Shown here: positions 25,924 to 34,607 of the stretch, piece by piece
Layout: every line of letters begins with the position of its first letter
How positions within the stretch are numbered: position 1 is the first letter of the stretch
Origin: JAJRXR01 sp041987545
Lineage (GTDB): Bacteria; Planctomycetota; Phycisphaerae; Phycisphaerales; UBA1924
Length of the DNA: 64,000 nt
Direction: 5' to 3'
Assembly (NCBI GenBank): GCA_041987545.1
Contig: JBHIWH010000001.1
Span: 372,001 to 436,000 of the forward strand
Notes under the pieces: generated by a model
What the model was told of the DNA's origin: nothing
The model's database searches: none
The model's input: the letters and a program-made list of their open reading frames with translations, nothing else
Translations under genes and position numbers: made by a program

Positions 25924-26577
25924 TCAGCCCGACCGGAGCCTCTCGATTTCCCCCGCCATGAGCCGCGCCGCCTCGCCCCGGTGCGACCTCGCGTTCTTCT
26001 CCGCCGGAGTCAGCTCGGCGCCCGTCCGCTCGTGGTCGGGCGCGACGAGGATCAGCGGGTCGTACCCGAATCCGTGCTCGCCCCGGGGCACATCGCCCGG
26101 CATCCCGACGCGGCCCTCGAAGGCGCCGCGGACGGTTGCGAGGACGGTCCCGTCGGGCTTGGCCAGGACCATCGTGCACACGAAACGGGCCGAGCGCTGC
26201 TCGGGGGCGACACCCTCCAGGTCGGCCAGCAGCTTCTTGTTGTTCGCCCGGTCGCGCTGCTCGCGGGTGATGCCCGTCTCCTCGCCATCGGTCGCGTAGT
26301 GCGAGCTGATCACCCCCGGCGCCCCGCCCAGGGCGTCCACCTCGAGCCCCGAGTCGTCGGCCAGGCAGACCCGCCCGGTCTGGGCGGCATACGACGTCGC
26401 CTTCAGCGTCGCGTTGGCCAGGAACGACTCACGCCCCTCGGCCGGCTCCTCGAACTCGCCCTGCAGGTCGGAGAGCCCGACCACCCCGACGCCGATGCCG
26501 TCCATGACGGCGCGGATCTCCTCCACCTTGTGCGGGTTGCCGGTCGCGATCACGATGGGGTCGTCGCCGATGGGCAC
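25924..26577 (-). CDS. rdgB: dITP/XTP pyrophosphatase, RdgB/HAM1 family
   Basis: 217 aa from the GTG with AGGAG 7 nt upstream. Signature motifs: IVIATGNPHKVEEI (SGNxxK-type), CLADDSGLEVDALGGAPGV, FEGRVG, HGFGYDPLILV and KNARSHRGEA. It hydrolyses non-canonical purine triphosphates such as dITP and XTP to monophosphates, keeping them out of DNA. It is divergent from the PfkB kinase, with 43 nt between starts. Confidence 0.95.
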   Translation of the reverse strand: MPIGDDPIVIATGNPHKVEEIRAVMDGIGVGVVGLSDLQGEFEEPAEGRESFLANATLKATSYAAQTGRVCLADDSGLEVDALGGAPGVISSHYATDGEETGITREQRDRANNKKLLADLEGVAPEQRSARFVCTMVLAKPDGTVLATVRGAFEGRVGMPGDVPRGEHGFGYDPLILVAPDHERTGAELTPAEKNARSHRGEAARLMAGEIERLRSG

Positions 26578-26607
26578 GGTGTGTCTCCTGGGGGCATTGT
26601 TGCCCGC

Positions 26608-26613
26608 TACCCT
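26608..26613 (+). promoter_or_regulatory. -10-like TACCCT just before a start codon
   Basis: TACCCT is followed by TGGGCCC and the ATG at 26621 (7-nt gap). No Shine-Dalgarno sequence is present, consistent with a leaderless transcript. No -35 is recognised. Confidence 0.35.
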
Positions 26614-26620
26614 TGGGCCC

Positions 26621-27793
26621 ATGGCGTCCCAGGAGCACAGGTCGGCGGTCGCGTTGCGGGCCGCGGAGGCGATCGAGGCGAAGGCCGTGGCCGGCGAGCT
26701 GCCCGCGGCCCTGATCGGCTTCGACGGTTTCGTGGACGAGATCATCCACGTCGTCGGCCGCCGCCGCTCGATGCGGGGCGACGACTTCGAGCGGATCGCG
26801 ACGATCCCGGAGTTCGCCGCCCGGGCCGCGGCCGCCTCGGGCCGGTCGGCCAACATCGAGATGTACGTCAGCGACGTCCGATTCGGGGGCAACGCGCCCC
26901 TGATGGGCGGGGCGATGGGGCGGCTCGGCGCCGCGGTGGACTTCATCGGCGCCGTCGGCGCACGTGACGATCACACGAAGCTCGATCCCCTCTTCGAGCC
27001 CTTCGCCGCGCGCTGCCGCACCATTCGGCCCATCGCCCGCCCCGGGCACACCGACGCCCTGGAGTTCGCCGACGGCAAGCTGATGCTGGGCAAGGCCCAG
27101 ACCGTGCAGGAGGTCACGTGGGACCGGATCAAGCAGGTCGTGGGCCTGCCGACGATCATCGACCTGGCCGAGGGCGCGGACATCATCGGCGTGACCAACT
27201 GGGTCATGCTGGGCGGGGTCGAGGGGATCTGGGCTGGCCTGCGAGACGAGGTGTTCCCGAAGCTGTCCGATCGGCCGAGGCGGTTCGTGGTGGACCTGTC
27301 GGACCCGGCCAAGCGCCGCGACGAGGCGATTCAGAGGGCGATGGGCGTCCTGAAGTCGCTCAACGACCACGTGCCGGTGACGCTGGGGCTGAACCTGGCC
27401 GAGTCGCAGCGGGTTGCGGGCGTCACAGGCCTGAAGATCTACGACGAGTCGCACAACTACTCGCTGGGCGCGCTGGTCAAGGAGGCCGCGTCGCAGCTGA
27501 GGCAGACGCTGGGGCTCGAGTGCGTCGTGGTGCACCCGCGCGAGGGGGCGGCGGCGTGCGACACCACGGGCGCGGCGTGGTTCGAGGGGCCGTTTACCGC
27601 GAACCCGAAACTCTCGACCGGCGCGGGCGACCATTTCAACGGCGGGTTCGCGTTCGGGCGCGCGATCGGCCTGGCGATCGAGGAGTCGCTCGCGGTCGGG
27701 TGCGCCGTATCCGGAGCGTACGTGCGCGACGCGGTGAGCCCGGATCTGGCGAGGCTGGTCGGGTTCCTGCGGGACCTGCCCGGCTCGGACTGA
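26621..27793 (+). CDS. PfkB-family sugar kinase
   Basis: 390 aa. The anion-hole and catalytic-base motif is STGAGDHFNGGFAFG (near residue 333), the PfkB signature 2 with its Asp. Upstream are GFDGFVDEIIHVV, FGGNAPLMGGAMGRLGA (substrate-side loop) and IGVTNWVMLGG. Ribokinase-like kinases phosphorylate sugars or nucleosides. The N-terminal ADP/substrate lid differs from ribokinase, so the substrate is open. The two following genes are TPR-sulfotransferases, 16 nt away, so they may share a transcript. Confidence 0.85.
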   Translation: MASQEHRSAVALRAAEAIEAKAVAGELPAALIGFDGFVDEIIHVVGRRRSMRGDDFERIATIPEFAARAAAASGRSANIEMYVSDVRFGGNAPLMGGAMGRLGAAVDFIGAVGARDDHTKLDPLFEPFAARCRTIRPIARPGHTDALEFADGKLMLGKAQTVQEVTWDRIKQVVGLPTIIDLAEGADIIGVTNWVMLGGVEGIWAGLRDEVFPKLSDRPRRFVVDLSDPAKRRDEAIQRAMGVLKSLNDHVPVTLGLNLAESQRVAGVTGLKIYDESHNYSLGALVKEAASQLRQTLGLECVVVHPREGAAACDTTGAAWFEGPFTANPKLSTGAGDHFNGGFAFGRAIGLAIEESLAVGCAVSGAYVRDAVSPDLARLVGFLRDLPGSD

Positions 27794-27809
27794 GGGGCGT
27801 GGAGCGAGG

Positions 27810-29303
27810 ATGCCGGCGAAGCTGCCCACCGTGTACGTGAATGAGGCGGAGCGTCAGATCGGCGTGGGCGACCTCGCGGGCGCCGCCGAGACGTACACCG
27901 CCCTGCTCAAGGCCCATCCGAAGTACTTGCACCGTGGTCGGATCCGCCACCGTCTGGGCACGGTCTACTCGAAGCTCGGGGAGTGGGACCAGGCGATCAG
28001 CACACTGACGAGGGCCACCCGCGAACGCCCCGGCGTCGCCGACGTGTTCTACCACCTCGCGCAGGCGCAGATCTACGGCGAGCGCCGCGAGGACGCCATC
28101 CGGAGCCTCGGGCGGGCGCTGGAGATCGATCCCGACCACGCCGACGCGCTGGCGCGGATGGCCGCGATGACCCAGTTCACCGAGGGCGCCGACGAGGCGA
28201 TCGCCCAGGTGGAGGCGATCGAGCGGCGCGGCATCCGGAGCGCGTCGCTCGTGCTGACCTTCGCCAGCCTGGCGCCGAAGCTCGGGCGCACCGACGAGGC
28301 GATCCGGCGCCTGGGCGCGATGGTGGACGAGCCGGGCGTGGACGACGCGGACCGCGCCGGCCTCCTGTTCAACATGGCCTACCTGCTCGACCGCGAGGAG
28401 CGGTACGACGAGGCGTGGGAGGCGGCAGAGCGCGGCAACATGTCGCTCGGCGCCCGGCACGACCCCGAGCGGTTCGACCGCGAGGTCGACCGGATCATCG
28501 AGACCGCGACGCCCGAGTTGCTCCGGGCCCTGCCCGATCCCGTGGACCCCGCCGCCGACGCCGTCCTGATCGTGGGCTCGCCCCGCTCGGGGACGACGCT
28601 GATCGAGCAGATCATCGAGGCGCACTCTCGTGCCGATACGGCCGGCGAGATGGACTCGCTGCCGCGGGCGGTCCGCGTGCTCCGCAAGGCCGCGGGCCCG
28701 ACGCTCGACACCGCGCGGATCCGGCGTCCGGACATGATCAGGGCGTCGGGGCTGTACCTGACGAGCCTCCGGGAGCGTGCCTCGCGGGTCAAGGGCGCCG
28801 CCCGTCGCGTGGACAAGCAGCCGCACAACTGGGAGCACCTCGGCATCGCGTCGCGCTTGCTCCCGGAGGCGCGCGTGATCTTCTGCGAGCGCGACCCCCG
28901 GGACATCGCGATCTCGACCTTCTTCCGGAACTTCGTCACCGGGCACCAGTACTCGACCCGCCTGGACTGGATCGGGCGCTACCTCCGCGGCTCGCGCCGC
29001 GTGATGCGCCACTGGATGGACGTCCTCCCGCGCGTCAGCGATTCGTTCAAGATCACCAGCGCGCGGTACGAGCACGTCGTCACCAACCCGGAGGAGGAGA
29101 CACGCCGCCTCATCGACCACATCGGTCTGGAGTGGGACGAGGCGTGTCTCCGGTTCTCCGAGCGGCGCCGGGTCGTGGTGACGCTCACCGCCGACCAGGT
29201 CGGGCGGGGCGTGTACACCGACTCGCTGCAGCGGTGGCGGCGGTACGAGAAGCACCTGGGCCCGCTGATGGAGGCCCTGGGCGACGAGGCGCCGGAGGAC
29301 TGA
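27810..29303 (+). CDS. TPR-sulfotransferase fusion, copy 1
   Basis: 497 aa. Residues ~5-220 are tetratricopeptide repeats (e.g. RHRLGTVYSKLGEWDQAI, YHLAQAQIYGERREDAI, ALEIDPDHADAL). The sulfotransferase domain follows: the PAPS loop LIVGSPRSGTTLIEQII at ~255, the conserved RRVDKQPHNWEHLG, the 3'-phosphate segment RVIFCERDPRDIAISTFF and the terminal motif GVYTDSLQRWRRYEKHLGP. This is the planctomycete/proteobacterial Sulfotransfer_3 plus TPR architecture, expected to sulfate an unknown acceptor. It is the first of two tandem paralogues; the next starts 5 nt after its stop. Confidence 0.88.
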   Translation: MPAKLPTVYVNEAERQIGVGDLAGAAETYTALLKAHPKYLHRGRIRHRLGTVYSKLGEWDQAISTLTRATRERPGVADVFYHLAQAQIYGERREDAIRSLGRALEIDPDHADALARMAAMTQFTEGADEAIAQVEAIERRGIRSASLVLTFASLAPKLGRTDEAIRRLGAMVDEPGVDDADRAGLLFNMAYLLDREERYDEAWEAAERGNMSLGARHDPERFDREVDRIIETATPELLRALPDPVDPAADAVLIVGSPRSGTTLIEQIIEAHSRADTAGEMDSLPRAVRVLRKAAGPTLDTARIRRPDMIRASGLYLTSLRERASRVKGAARRVDKQPHNWEHLGIASRLLPEARVIFCERDPRDIAISTFFRNFVTGHQYSTRLDWIGRYLRGSRRVMRHWMDVLPRVSDSFKITSARYEHVVTNPEEETRRLIDHIGLEWDEACLRFSERRRVVVTLTADQVGRGVYTDSLQRWRRYEKHLGPLMEALGDEAPED

Positions 29304-29308
29304 GTCCG

Positions 29309-30796
29309 ATGGCGACGCCCAGCGCCCGAGAGCTGCTCGCCGAGGCCAACCGGTGCGCGGAGCGCAACGACCTGGCCGGGACCGCCGACGTCCTGTCCCG
29401 GTTCGTCAGGCGGCACGCGTCGCACCCGGAGGCGGCGCACGCACGCCTGCGCCTGGGCCAGGTGCTGGTCCGCGTCGGCCGCTACGACGACGGCATCGCG
29501 CAGCTCCGCCGCCTCGTCCGCGCCGACCCGTCGTCGATGATCGCCCGCGACAGCCTCGTCCTCGCGTACCACTACGCCGGCCGGTTCGAGGACCAGGAGA
29601 ATGCGATCGACGAGACGCTCGCGATCGACCCCGATCACGCCGAGGCGATCGCCCGCCGCGCCAACCTGCTGATGTACGCCGGGCAGGCGGACCGGGCGGC
29701 CGAGATGCTGGACGCGGCCCACGCCCGGGGCGTCCGCGACCCGCTGCTCGACCTGGCCTTCGCGGGCGTCGCGCCGCGCGTGGGACGGGTCCCCGAGGCG
29801 ATCGACCGCCTGCGGGGGCTGCTGGGGGACGCCGGGACGCCCCCGATGGCCCGGGCCGAGACGCTGCTCGAGCTGGCCCGGCTCCTGGAGCGATCGGGCG
29901 ACTTCGACGGGGCGTGGGACGCCGCGGCTCAGGCCAACGCCCTCCGCCCGGCCGGTTTCGACCCGGACATGTTCGACCGGGTGGTGGACGCGACGCTGGG
30001 GGCGATGTCGCCCGGGGCGCTGGCCGCCCTCCCGGCGCCGGTCGATCGGGGCGAGGACGTGGTGCTGGTGGTGGGGGCGCCCAGGTCGGGCACGACGCTC
30101 GTCGAGCAGATGCTCGCGGCCCACCCGTCGTGCGCGACGGCGGGCGAGCTGCCCGTCTTCCAGCACGCGGCCGAGACGCTCGGCCTCGCCGGCGACCCGG
30201 GCGGGTGGCGTCCCGAGTCCGTGCGCCGCGCCGATATCGCCGGCGCTTCGGGGCACGTGCTCGCGGCGCTCCGCTCGCGCGCGGGCAAGGCGGCGCGCCG
30301 CATCGACAAGCAGCCGGCCAACTGGCTGCACGTGGGGCTCGCCGCGGCGATCACGCCCGGGGCCCGCGTCATCCAGGTCCACCGGGACCCCCGGGACACG
30401 GCCGTCTCGTTGTTCTTCCGCCACTTCGCCGCCGGGCACGACTTCTCCACGCGCCTCGACTGGATCGGGCGGTACCTGCGGACGTGCGCACGCGCGATGC
30501 GGCACTGGGGCGCGATGCACGAGCGCGGCGAACTGCCGGTCGGCCTCACCGACACCCGCTACGAATCGCTCATCGCCGACACCGAGCCCGAGGCCCGACG
30601 CCTGGTCGGGTTCCTGGGCCTGGAGTGGGACGCGGCCTGTCTCGCGTTCCACGAGCGCCGCGCCGTCGTCCCGACGCTCACACCCGAGCAGGCGGGCTCC
30701 GGGGTGTACGCCTCGTCGGTCGAGCGGTGGCGGCGCTACGAGGGGCGGCTGGGCCCGCTCCTGGAGGCCCTGGGCGACGAGGCGCCGACCGCCTGA
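29309..30796 (+). CDS. TPR-sulfotransferase fusion, copy 2
   Basis: 495 aa, the same layout as the preceding gene: TPR repeats to ~230 (RLGQVLVRVGRYDDGI, ETLAIDPDHAEAI), PAPS loop VVGAPRSGTTLVEQML, RRIDKQPANWLHVG, RVIQVHRDPRDTAVSLFF, FSTRLDWIGRYLRT and the terminal SSVERWRRYEGRLGPLLEALG. Both copies end in GDEAP. It is clearly a tandem duplicate that has diverged most in the TPR part, which suggests different partners or acceptors. The ribosome binding site GGAG lies inside the end of copy 1, so translation is probably coupled. Confidence 0.88.
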   Translation: MATPSARELLAEANRCAERNDLAGTADVLSRFVRRHASHPEAAHARLRLGQVLVRVGRYDDGIAQLRRLVRADPSSMIARDSLVLAYHYAGRFEDQENAIDETLAIDPDHAEAIARRANLLMYAGQADRAAEMLDAAHARGVRDPLLDLAFAGVAPRVGRVPEAIDRLRGLLGDAGTPPMARAETLLELARLLERSGDFDGAWDAAAQANALRPAGFDPDMFDRVVDATLGAMSPGALAALPAPVDRGEDVVLVVGAPRSGTTLVEQMLAAHPSCATAGELPVFQHAAETLGLAGDPGGWRPESVRRADIAGASGHVLAALRSRAGKAARRIDKQPANWLHVGLAAAITPGARVIQVHRDPRDTAVSLFFRHFAAGHDFSTRLDWIGRYLRTCARAMRHWGAMHERGELPVGLTDTRYESLIADTEPEARRLVGFLGLEWDAACLAFHERRAVVPTLTPEQAGSGVYASSVERWRRYEGRLGPLLEALGDEAPTA

Positions 30797-30825
30797 ATCG
30801 CCGCCCTGGGGCGGCGCGCCGGCCC

Positions 30826-30831
30826 TACAGT
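30826..30831 (+). promoter_or_regulatory. -10-like TACAGT just before a start codon
   Basis: TACAGT-TGGCCC-ATG: the hexamer ends 6 nt before the start of the aldehyde dehydrogenase gene, with no Shine-Dalgarno sequence. The same layout and nearly the same spacer occur before the FIST gene (41041-41046). Confidence 0.45.
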
Positions 30832-30837
30832 TGGCCC

Positions 30838-32370
30838 ATGCACGAGCTTCTTTCGCGTCTGGGTCTCGACCGCGACCCCCGTGTGACCGCCCCCGAGCAG
30901 GGCGACGGCGTCGTCGTGAGCGTGAACCCCGCGACGGGCGAGCCCCTCGCCGGCGTGAGACTCGACACCGCCGACTCCTACGACAAGACGATCACCCGGG
31001 CCGGCGAGGCGTTCAAGCGGTGGCGGGCGGTCCCCGCGCCCAAGCGGGGCGAGGTCGTCCGCCGGATCGGCATGGCCTACCGCGAGAACCTCGAGGACCT
31101 GGGCTCCCTGGTCGCCCTGGAGATGGGCAAGATCAAGGCCGAGGGCATCGGCGAGGTGCAGGAGACGGTCGATATCGCGGACTTCGCCGTGGGCCTGTCG
31201 CGGCAGCTGCACGGCATCACGATGCCCTCCGAGCGCCCGCAGCACTCGATGCGCGAGCAGTGGCTGCCCCTGGGCCCGATCGGGATCATTACTGCTTTTA
31301 ACTTCCCCAACGCGGTGTGGGGCTGGAACGCGATGCTGGGCGCGGTCTGCGGCGACGTGTGCGTCTGGAAGCCGAGCCTGATCACGCCACTGACCGCGAT
31401 CGCGACCAACGCGATCGCGCAGCGCGTCGCGTCGGAGATGGGGCACGAGGGCGTGTTCGAGCTTGTCATCGGGACCGACGAGGAGGTCGGCGAGCGGATG
31501 ATCTCGGATCGCCGCCTGCCCCTGATCAGCGCGACCGGCTCGTGCCGCATGGGGCGTCACGTCGGATCGGTCGTCGCCGGGCGGCTGGGCAAGTGCCTGC
31601 TCGAGCTGGGCGGGAACAACGCCGTGATCATCGAGCCCGACGCCGACCTGGACATGGCGATCAAGAGCACGGTGTTCGGCTCGGTGGGCACGTGCGGACA
31701 GCGCTGCACGACCAGCCGCCGCGCGATCATCCACGAGTCGATCGCCGACGGGTTCTGCGAGAATCTGGTCAAGGCGTACTCGACGATCCGGATCGGCGAC
31801 CCTCTGGACGAGGGGACGCTCGTCGGCCCGATCATCAACGAGCAGAGCGCCCGGGCGTTCGAGGACGCGATCGCGGCGGCCAAGGAGCAGGGCGGCGAGG
31901 TGATCGCCGGGGGCGCCCGCGTGGACCCCGGGACGCTGCCCGAGCGTCTGCGGAAGGGGACGTACGTCCAGCCTACGATTGTGCGTGCGCCCGCGAGCAA
32001 CAAGCTGGCGATCGCGCAGGAGGAGACCTTCGCCCCGATCCTCTACGTCTTCACCTACAAGACCCTCGACGAGGCGATCGGGATGCAGAACTCGGTGGAC
32101 CAGGGGCTCAGCTCGGCGATCTTCGCCGGCTCGACCCGCTCCGCCGAACGCTTCCTGGATCCGTCCGGGGCGGGCTCCGATTGCGGGTTGGCGTACGTGA
32201 ATCTTGGGACGAGCGGCGCCGAGATCGGCGGCGCGTTCGGTGGCGAGAAGGACACCGGTGGAGGCCGCGAATCCGGATCGGACGCCTGGAAGGCGTACAT
32301 GAGACGGCAGACCTGCACCGTCAACTTTGGAGATGAGTTTGCTCTGGCACAGGGGATCCGCTTTGAGTGA
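30838..32370 (+). CDS. ALDH7-family aldehyde dehydrogenase
   Basis: 510 aa. Motifs: VVVSVNPATGEPLAGV, PLGPIGIITAFNFPNAVWGWN, VWKPSLITPL, SATGSCRMGRHV, CLLELGGNNAVIIEPDAD (catalytic Glu), FGSVGTCGQRCTTSRR (catalytic Cys), QEETFAPILYVF and LGTSGAEIGGAFGGEKDTGG. These match the ALDH7 family (alpha-aminoadipic semialdehyde / piperideine-6-carboxylate dehydrogenase), NAD-dependent and cytoplasmic. It suggests lysine degradation, but no lysine genes are adjacent. rpiA overlaps its 3' end by 8 nt, an unexpected partner. Confidence 0.92.
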   Translation: MHELLSRLGLDRDPRVTAPEQGDGVVVSVNPATGEPLAGVRLDTADSYDKTITRAGEAFKRWRAVPAPKRGEVVRRIGMAYRENLEDLGSLVALEMGKIKAEGIGEVQETVDIADFAVGLSRQLHGITMPSERPQHSMREQWLPLGPIGIITAFNFPNAVWGWNAMLGAVCGDVCVWKPSLITPLTAIATNAIAQRVASEMGHEGVFELVIGTDEEVGERMISDRRLPLISATGSCRMGRHVGSVVAGRLGKCLLELGGNNAVIIEPDADLDMAIKSTVFGSVGTCGQRCTTSRRAIIHESIADGFCENLVKAYSTIRIGDPLDEGTLVGPIINEQSARAFEDAIAAAKEQGGEVIAGGARVDPGTLPERLRKGTYVQPTIVRAPASNKLAIAQEETFAPILYVFTYKTLDEAIGMQNSVDQGLSSAIFAGSTRSAERFLDPSGAGSDCGLAYVNLGTSGAEIGGAFGGEKDTGGGRESGSDAWKAYMRRQTCTVNFGDEFALAQGIRFE

Positions 32371-33070
32371 CCAGAACGTCGCCGACGCCTTGGCGGAGGC
32401 CGCGATCGCGAAGGTCCAGCCCGGCATGACCGTCGGGCTCGGCGCCGGGACGACCGCCGCACGCGGGATCAAGCTCCTGGCCGACCATGTCCGGGAGGGC
32501 AAGCTCGACGTCAAGTGCGTCTGCGCGTCCGAGGCGACCGAGGACGCCGCCAAGCAGATGGGGCTGGACGTCATCGAGTTCTGCCTCGTCGAGGAGCTGG
32601 ACGTCCTGATCGACGGCGCCGACGAGGTGGACCGCAAGATGCACGTCATGAAGGGCAGCCGCGGCGCCATGGCCCGCGAGCGCATGCTCGCCTGGGCCTG
32701 CCGGCACACCATCTTCATGGTCGGCGAGAACAAGGTCAGCGAACAGATCGGCAAAGAAACGTCGCTCGCCGTCGCCGTCATGGCCTTCGGGCTCGCCTCC
32801 ACCCGGGCCGCCATCCGCCGCCTGGGTCTCAACGGCGTCTGCCGACGCGAGATGAACGGCGACCTGTTCGTCACCGACAACGGCAACCTCGTCCTCGACG
32901 TCTCGCTCCGGGGCGACGAGAACCTGCCCGAGCTCGCCGGCGAGCTCAACGACATCCCCGGCGTCGTCGACCACGGGCTCTTCCTCTCCGAGGCCGACGA
33001 GATCCTGATCGAGTCCGAGCGCGGCGCCGTCGAGCGGCTGCTCCGCTCGGGCGTGACCGCCGACGCCTGA
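32363..33070 (+). CDS. rpiA: Ribose-5-phosphate isomerase A
   Basis: 235 aa. The TTG start is chosen because AGGGGA lies 6 nt upstream; an ATG at 32333 has no properly spaced site. Motifs: VGLGAGTTAARGI (phosphate loop), CVCASEATED, DVLIDGADEVDRKMHVMKGSRGAMARER (catalytic Asp, Lys and Glu positions retained; given here as one region at residues ~86-113) and FVTDNGNLVLDV. It interconverts ribose-5-P and ribulose-5-P. The start overlaps the aldehyde dehydrogenase stop, and a strong terminator follows. Confidence 0.92.
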   Translation: MSDQNVADALAEAAIAKVQPGMTVGLGAGTTAARGIKLLADHVREGKLDVKCVCASEATEDAAKQMGLDVIEFCLVEELDVLIDGADEVDRKMHVMKGSRGAMARERMLAWACRHTIFMVGENKVSEQIGKETSLAVAVMAFGLASTRAAIRRLGLNGVCRREMNGDLFVTDNGNLVLDVSLRGDENLPELAGELNDIPGVVDHGLFLSEADEILIESERGAVERLLRSGVTADA

Positions 33071-33100
33071 GCCCGCGACATCAACCCCAGTCTCACGGAG

Positions 33101-33125
33101 GACCGGGCTTCCAGCCCGGTCTTTT
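33101..33125 (+). terminator. Rho-independent terminator after rpiA
   Basis: A perfect 9-bp stem, GACCGGGCT and AGCCCGGTC, closes a TCC loop and is followed by TTTT. It stands 30 nt after the rpiA stop. Confidence 0.9.
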
Positions 33126-33162
33126 CATTGGCGGGGCTGGGTCCGAACCGCCCGCCGCCCCC

Positions 33163-33540
33163 TCAGTGCGTCCGCGGCGTCGTGTCCACGCCCGTCGTCT
33201 GGCTCACCGGGCTGAACAGGTCGAGGATCTCGGTCCGCTCGAGCGCCTCGCACGCGTGCGGCACGTTCGCGGGAAGCTCCAGCACCTGCCCGCCCTCGAC
33301 GATCAGCTCCTCGGTCGCCGCCCCGCCGACCTCGCCCACGCGGAACCGGCACCGCCCGGAGAGCACGACAACGAGCTGCTCGTTCTCGTGGTGGTGCTCG
33401 CCGACGACGAACCCCGGGTGCAGGATCACGCGCGAGATCATCATCTTGTCGCCGATGATGCGCTGGCGGTCGATCTTCTCCATCGGGTGGTCGGCCTTGA
33501 TCGAGTCCCACGAGTGGACGCTGGCGCGGTCGCCGGTCAT
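33163..33540 (-). CDS. Small single-domain cupin protein
   Basis: 125 aa; the ATG follows AAGGAGGA. One cupin barrel: GFVVGEHHHENEQLVVVLSG supplies the His and Glu metal ligands, and LPANVPHACEAL supplies the last His. Such small cupins bind a divalent metal and act as dioxygenases, isomerases or sensors; nothing here tells which. It is a single gene, divergent from the TPR protein and convergent with rpiA. Confidence 0.8.
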   Translation of the reverse strand: MTGDRASVHSWDSIKADHPMEKIDRQRIIGDKMMISRVILHPGFVVGEHHHENEQLVVVLSGRCRFRVGEVGGAATEELIVEGGQVLELPANVPHACEALERTEILDLFSPVSQTTGVDTTPRTH

Positions 33541-33638
33541 GGCGGGTCCTCCTTCGGGCGAGTCTACGTGCCGCCCTGCGACGATCCCGCGGTACGCTCG
33601 GGTCGCCCGCCCCGGGCCCCGGCCCGAAGGAGATCGCC

Positions 33639-34607
33639 ATGAGGCTCGCCCACGCCGCCCCCGCCGCCATCGCCGCCCTCGTCATGACGCTCGGCCCGCA
33701 TGTCCTGGGCCAGGACGAACAGGGGGCGCCGGCGCAGGAGCGGCCCGTCGAGGCGACGAGCCTGCTGGGCGAGCCTTTGCACCGCCCCGAGCCCGCCGAG
33801 GCGTTCGGCCAGGAGCAGCGGACCGAGCTGGCCACGCTCCGCCGCGCCATCGCGGACGGGTCCGACGACGAGATGACCTGGGTCTGGGTGGGGCGGCGCC
33901 TGGCGTACCTGGGGCAGTACCGGGAGGCGATCGAGCACTACACCGAGGCGCTGGAGAAGTTCCCGGACAGCTACAAGCTGCTCCGCCACCGCGGGCACCG
34001 GTACATCACCATCCGCGAGTTCGAGAAGGCGGAGGCGGACCTGTGGCGGGCCGCGCAGCTGGCGGCGCCGCACCCGGACGCCCCCGAGCCCGACGGCATC
34101 CCCAACGAGCGGAACGAGCCCCGCTCGACCACCAACTCGAACATCTGGTACCACCTGGCCCTGTCGCGGTACCTCCAGGGCGAGTACGCCGAGGCCGCCC
34201 ACGCCTGGGAGTGGTGCCTCCGGTTCAGCAAGAACGACGACATGATCGTCTCGGCCAGGTACTGGCTCTTCCTCTCGCGCCTGCGCGAGGGCCGGGAGTG
34301 GGACGAGCTCGAGCAGATCCTGCTGCCCATCGACGAGGACATGGACATCGTCGAGAACCACGGGTACCACCGCCTGCTGCTGCTCTTTCTCGGCCAGCGG
34401 CTGGAGGAGGACCTGATGGAGGGTCTCGAGCCGGGCGGCGTGGAACACGCGACGATCGCCTACGGCGTCGCCCGCGCGCGCGCCCTGGAGGGCGACGAGG
34501 CGGGCTGCCGCGAGCTGCTCGCAGAGATCGTGGAGGGCGAGATGTGGCCCGCGTTCGGGCACATCGCGGCCGACGCGGACCTGGCGAAGCTCGAGCGTGA
34601 CGGCTGA
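33639..34607 (+). CDS. Exported TPR-repeat protein
   Basis: 322 aa; the ATG follows GGAGAT. A signal peptide (AAPAAIAALVMTLGPHVLGQ) precedes an acidic linker and two to three TPR units (LAYLGQYREAIEHYTEALEKF, LALSRYLQGEYAEAAHAWEW). The rest is helical. It is probably periplasmic and involved in protein contacts. No enzyme motif. TACGCT near 33592 may be the -10. Its stop directly abuts the convergent isocitrate dehydrogenase stop, with no intervening base. Confidence 0.8.
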   Translation: MRLAHAAPAAIAALVMTLGPHVLGQDEQGAPAQERPVEATSLLGEPLHRPEPAEAFGQEQRTELATLRRAIADGSDDEMTWVWVGRRLAYLGQYREAIEHYTEALEKFPDSYKLLRHRGHRYITIREFEKAEADLWRAAQLAAPHPDAPEPDGIPNERNEPRSTTNSNIWYHLALSRYLQGEYAEAAHAWEWCLRFSKNDDMIVSARYWLFLSRLREGREWDELEQILLPIDEDMDIVENHGYHRLLLLFLGQRLEEDLMEGLEPGGVEHATIAYGVARARALEGDEAGCRELLAEIVEGEMWPAFGHIAADADLAKLERDG

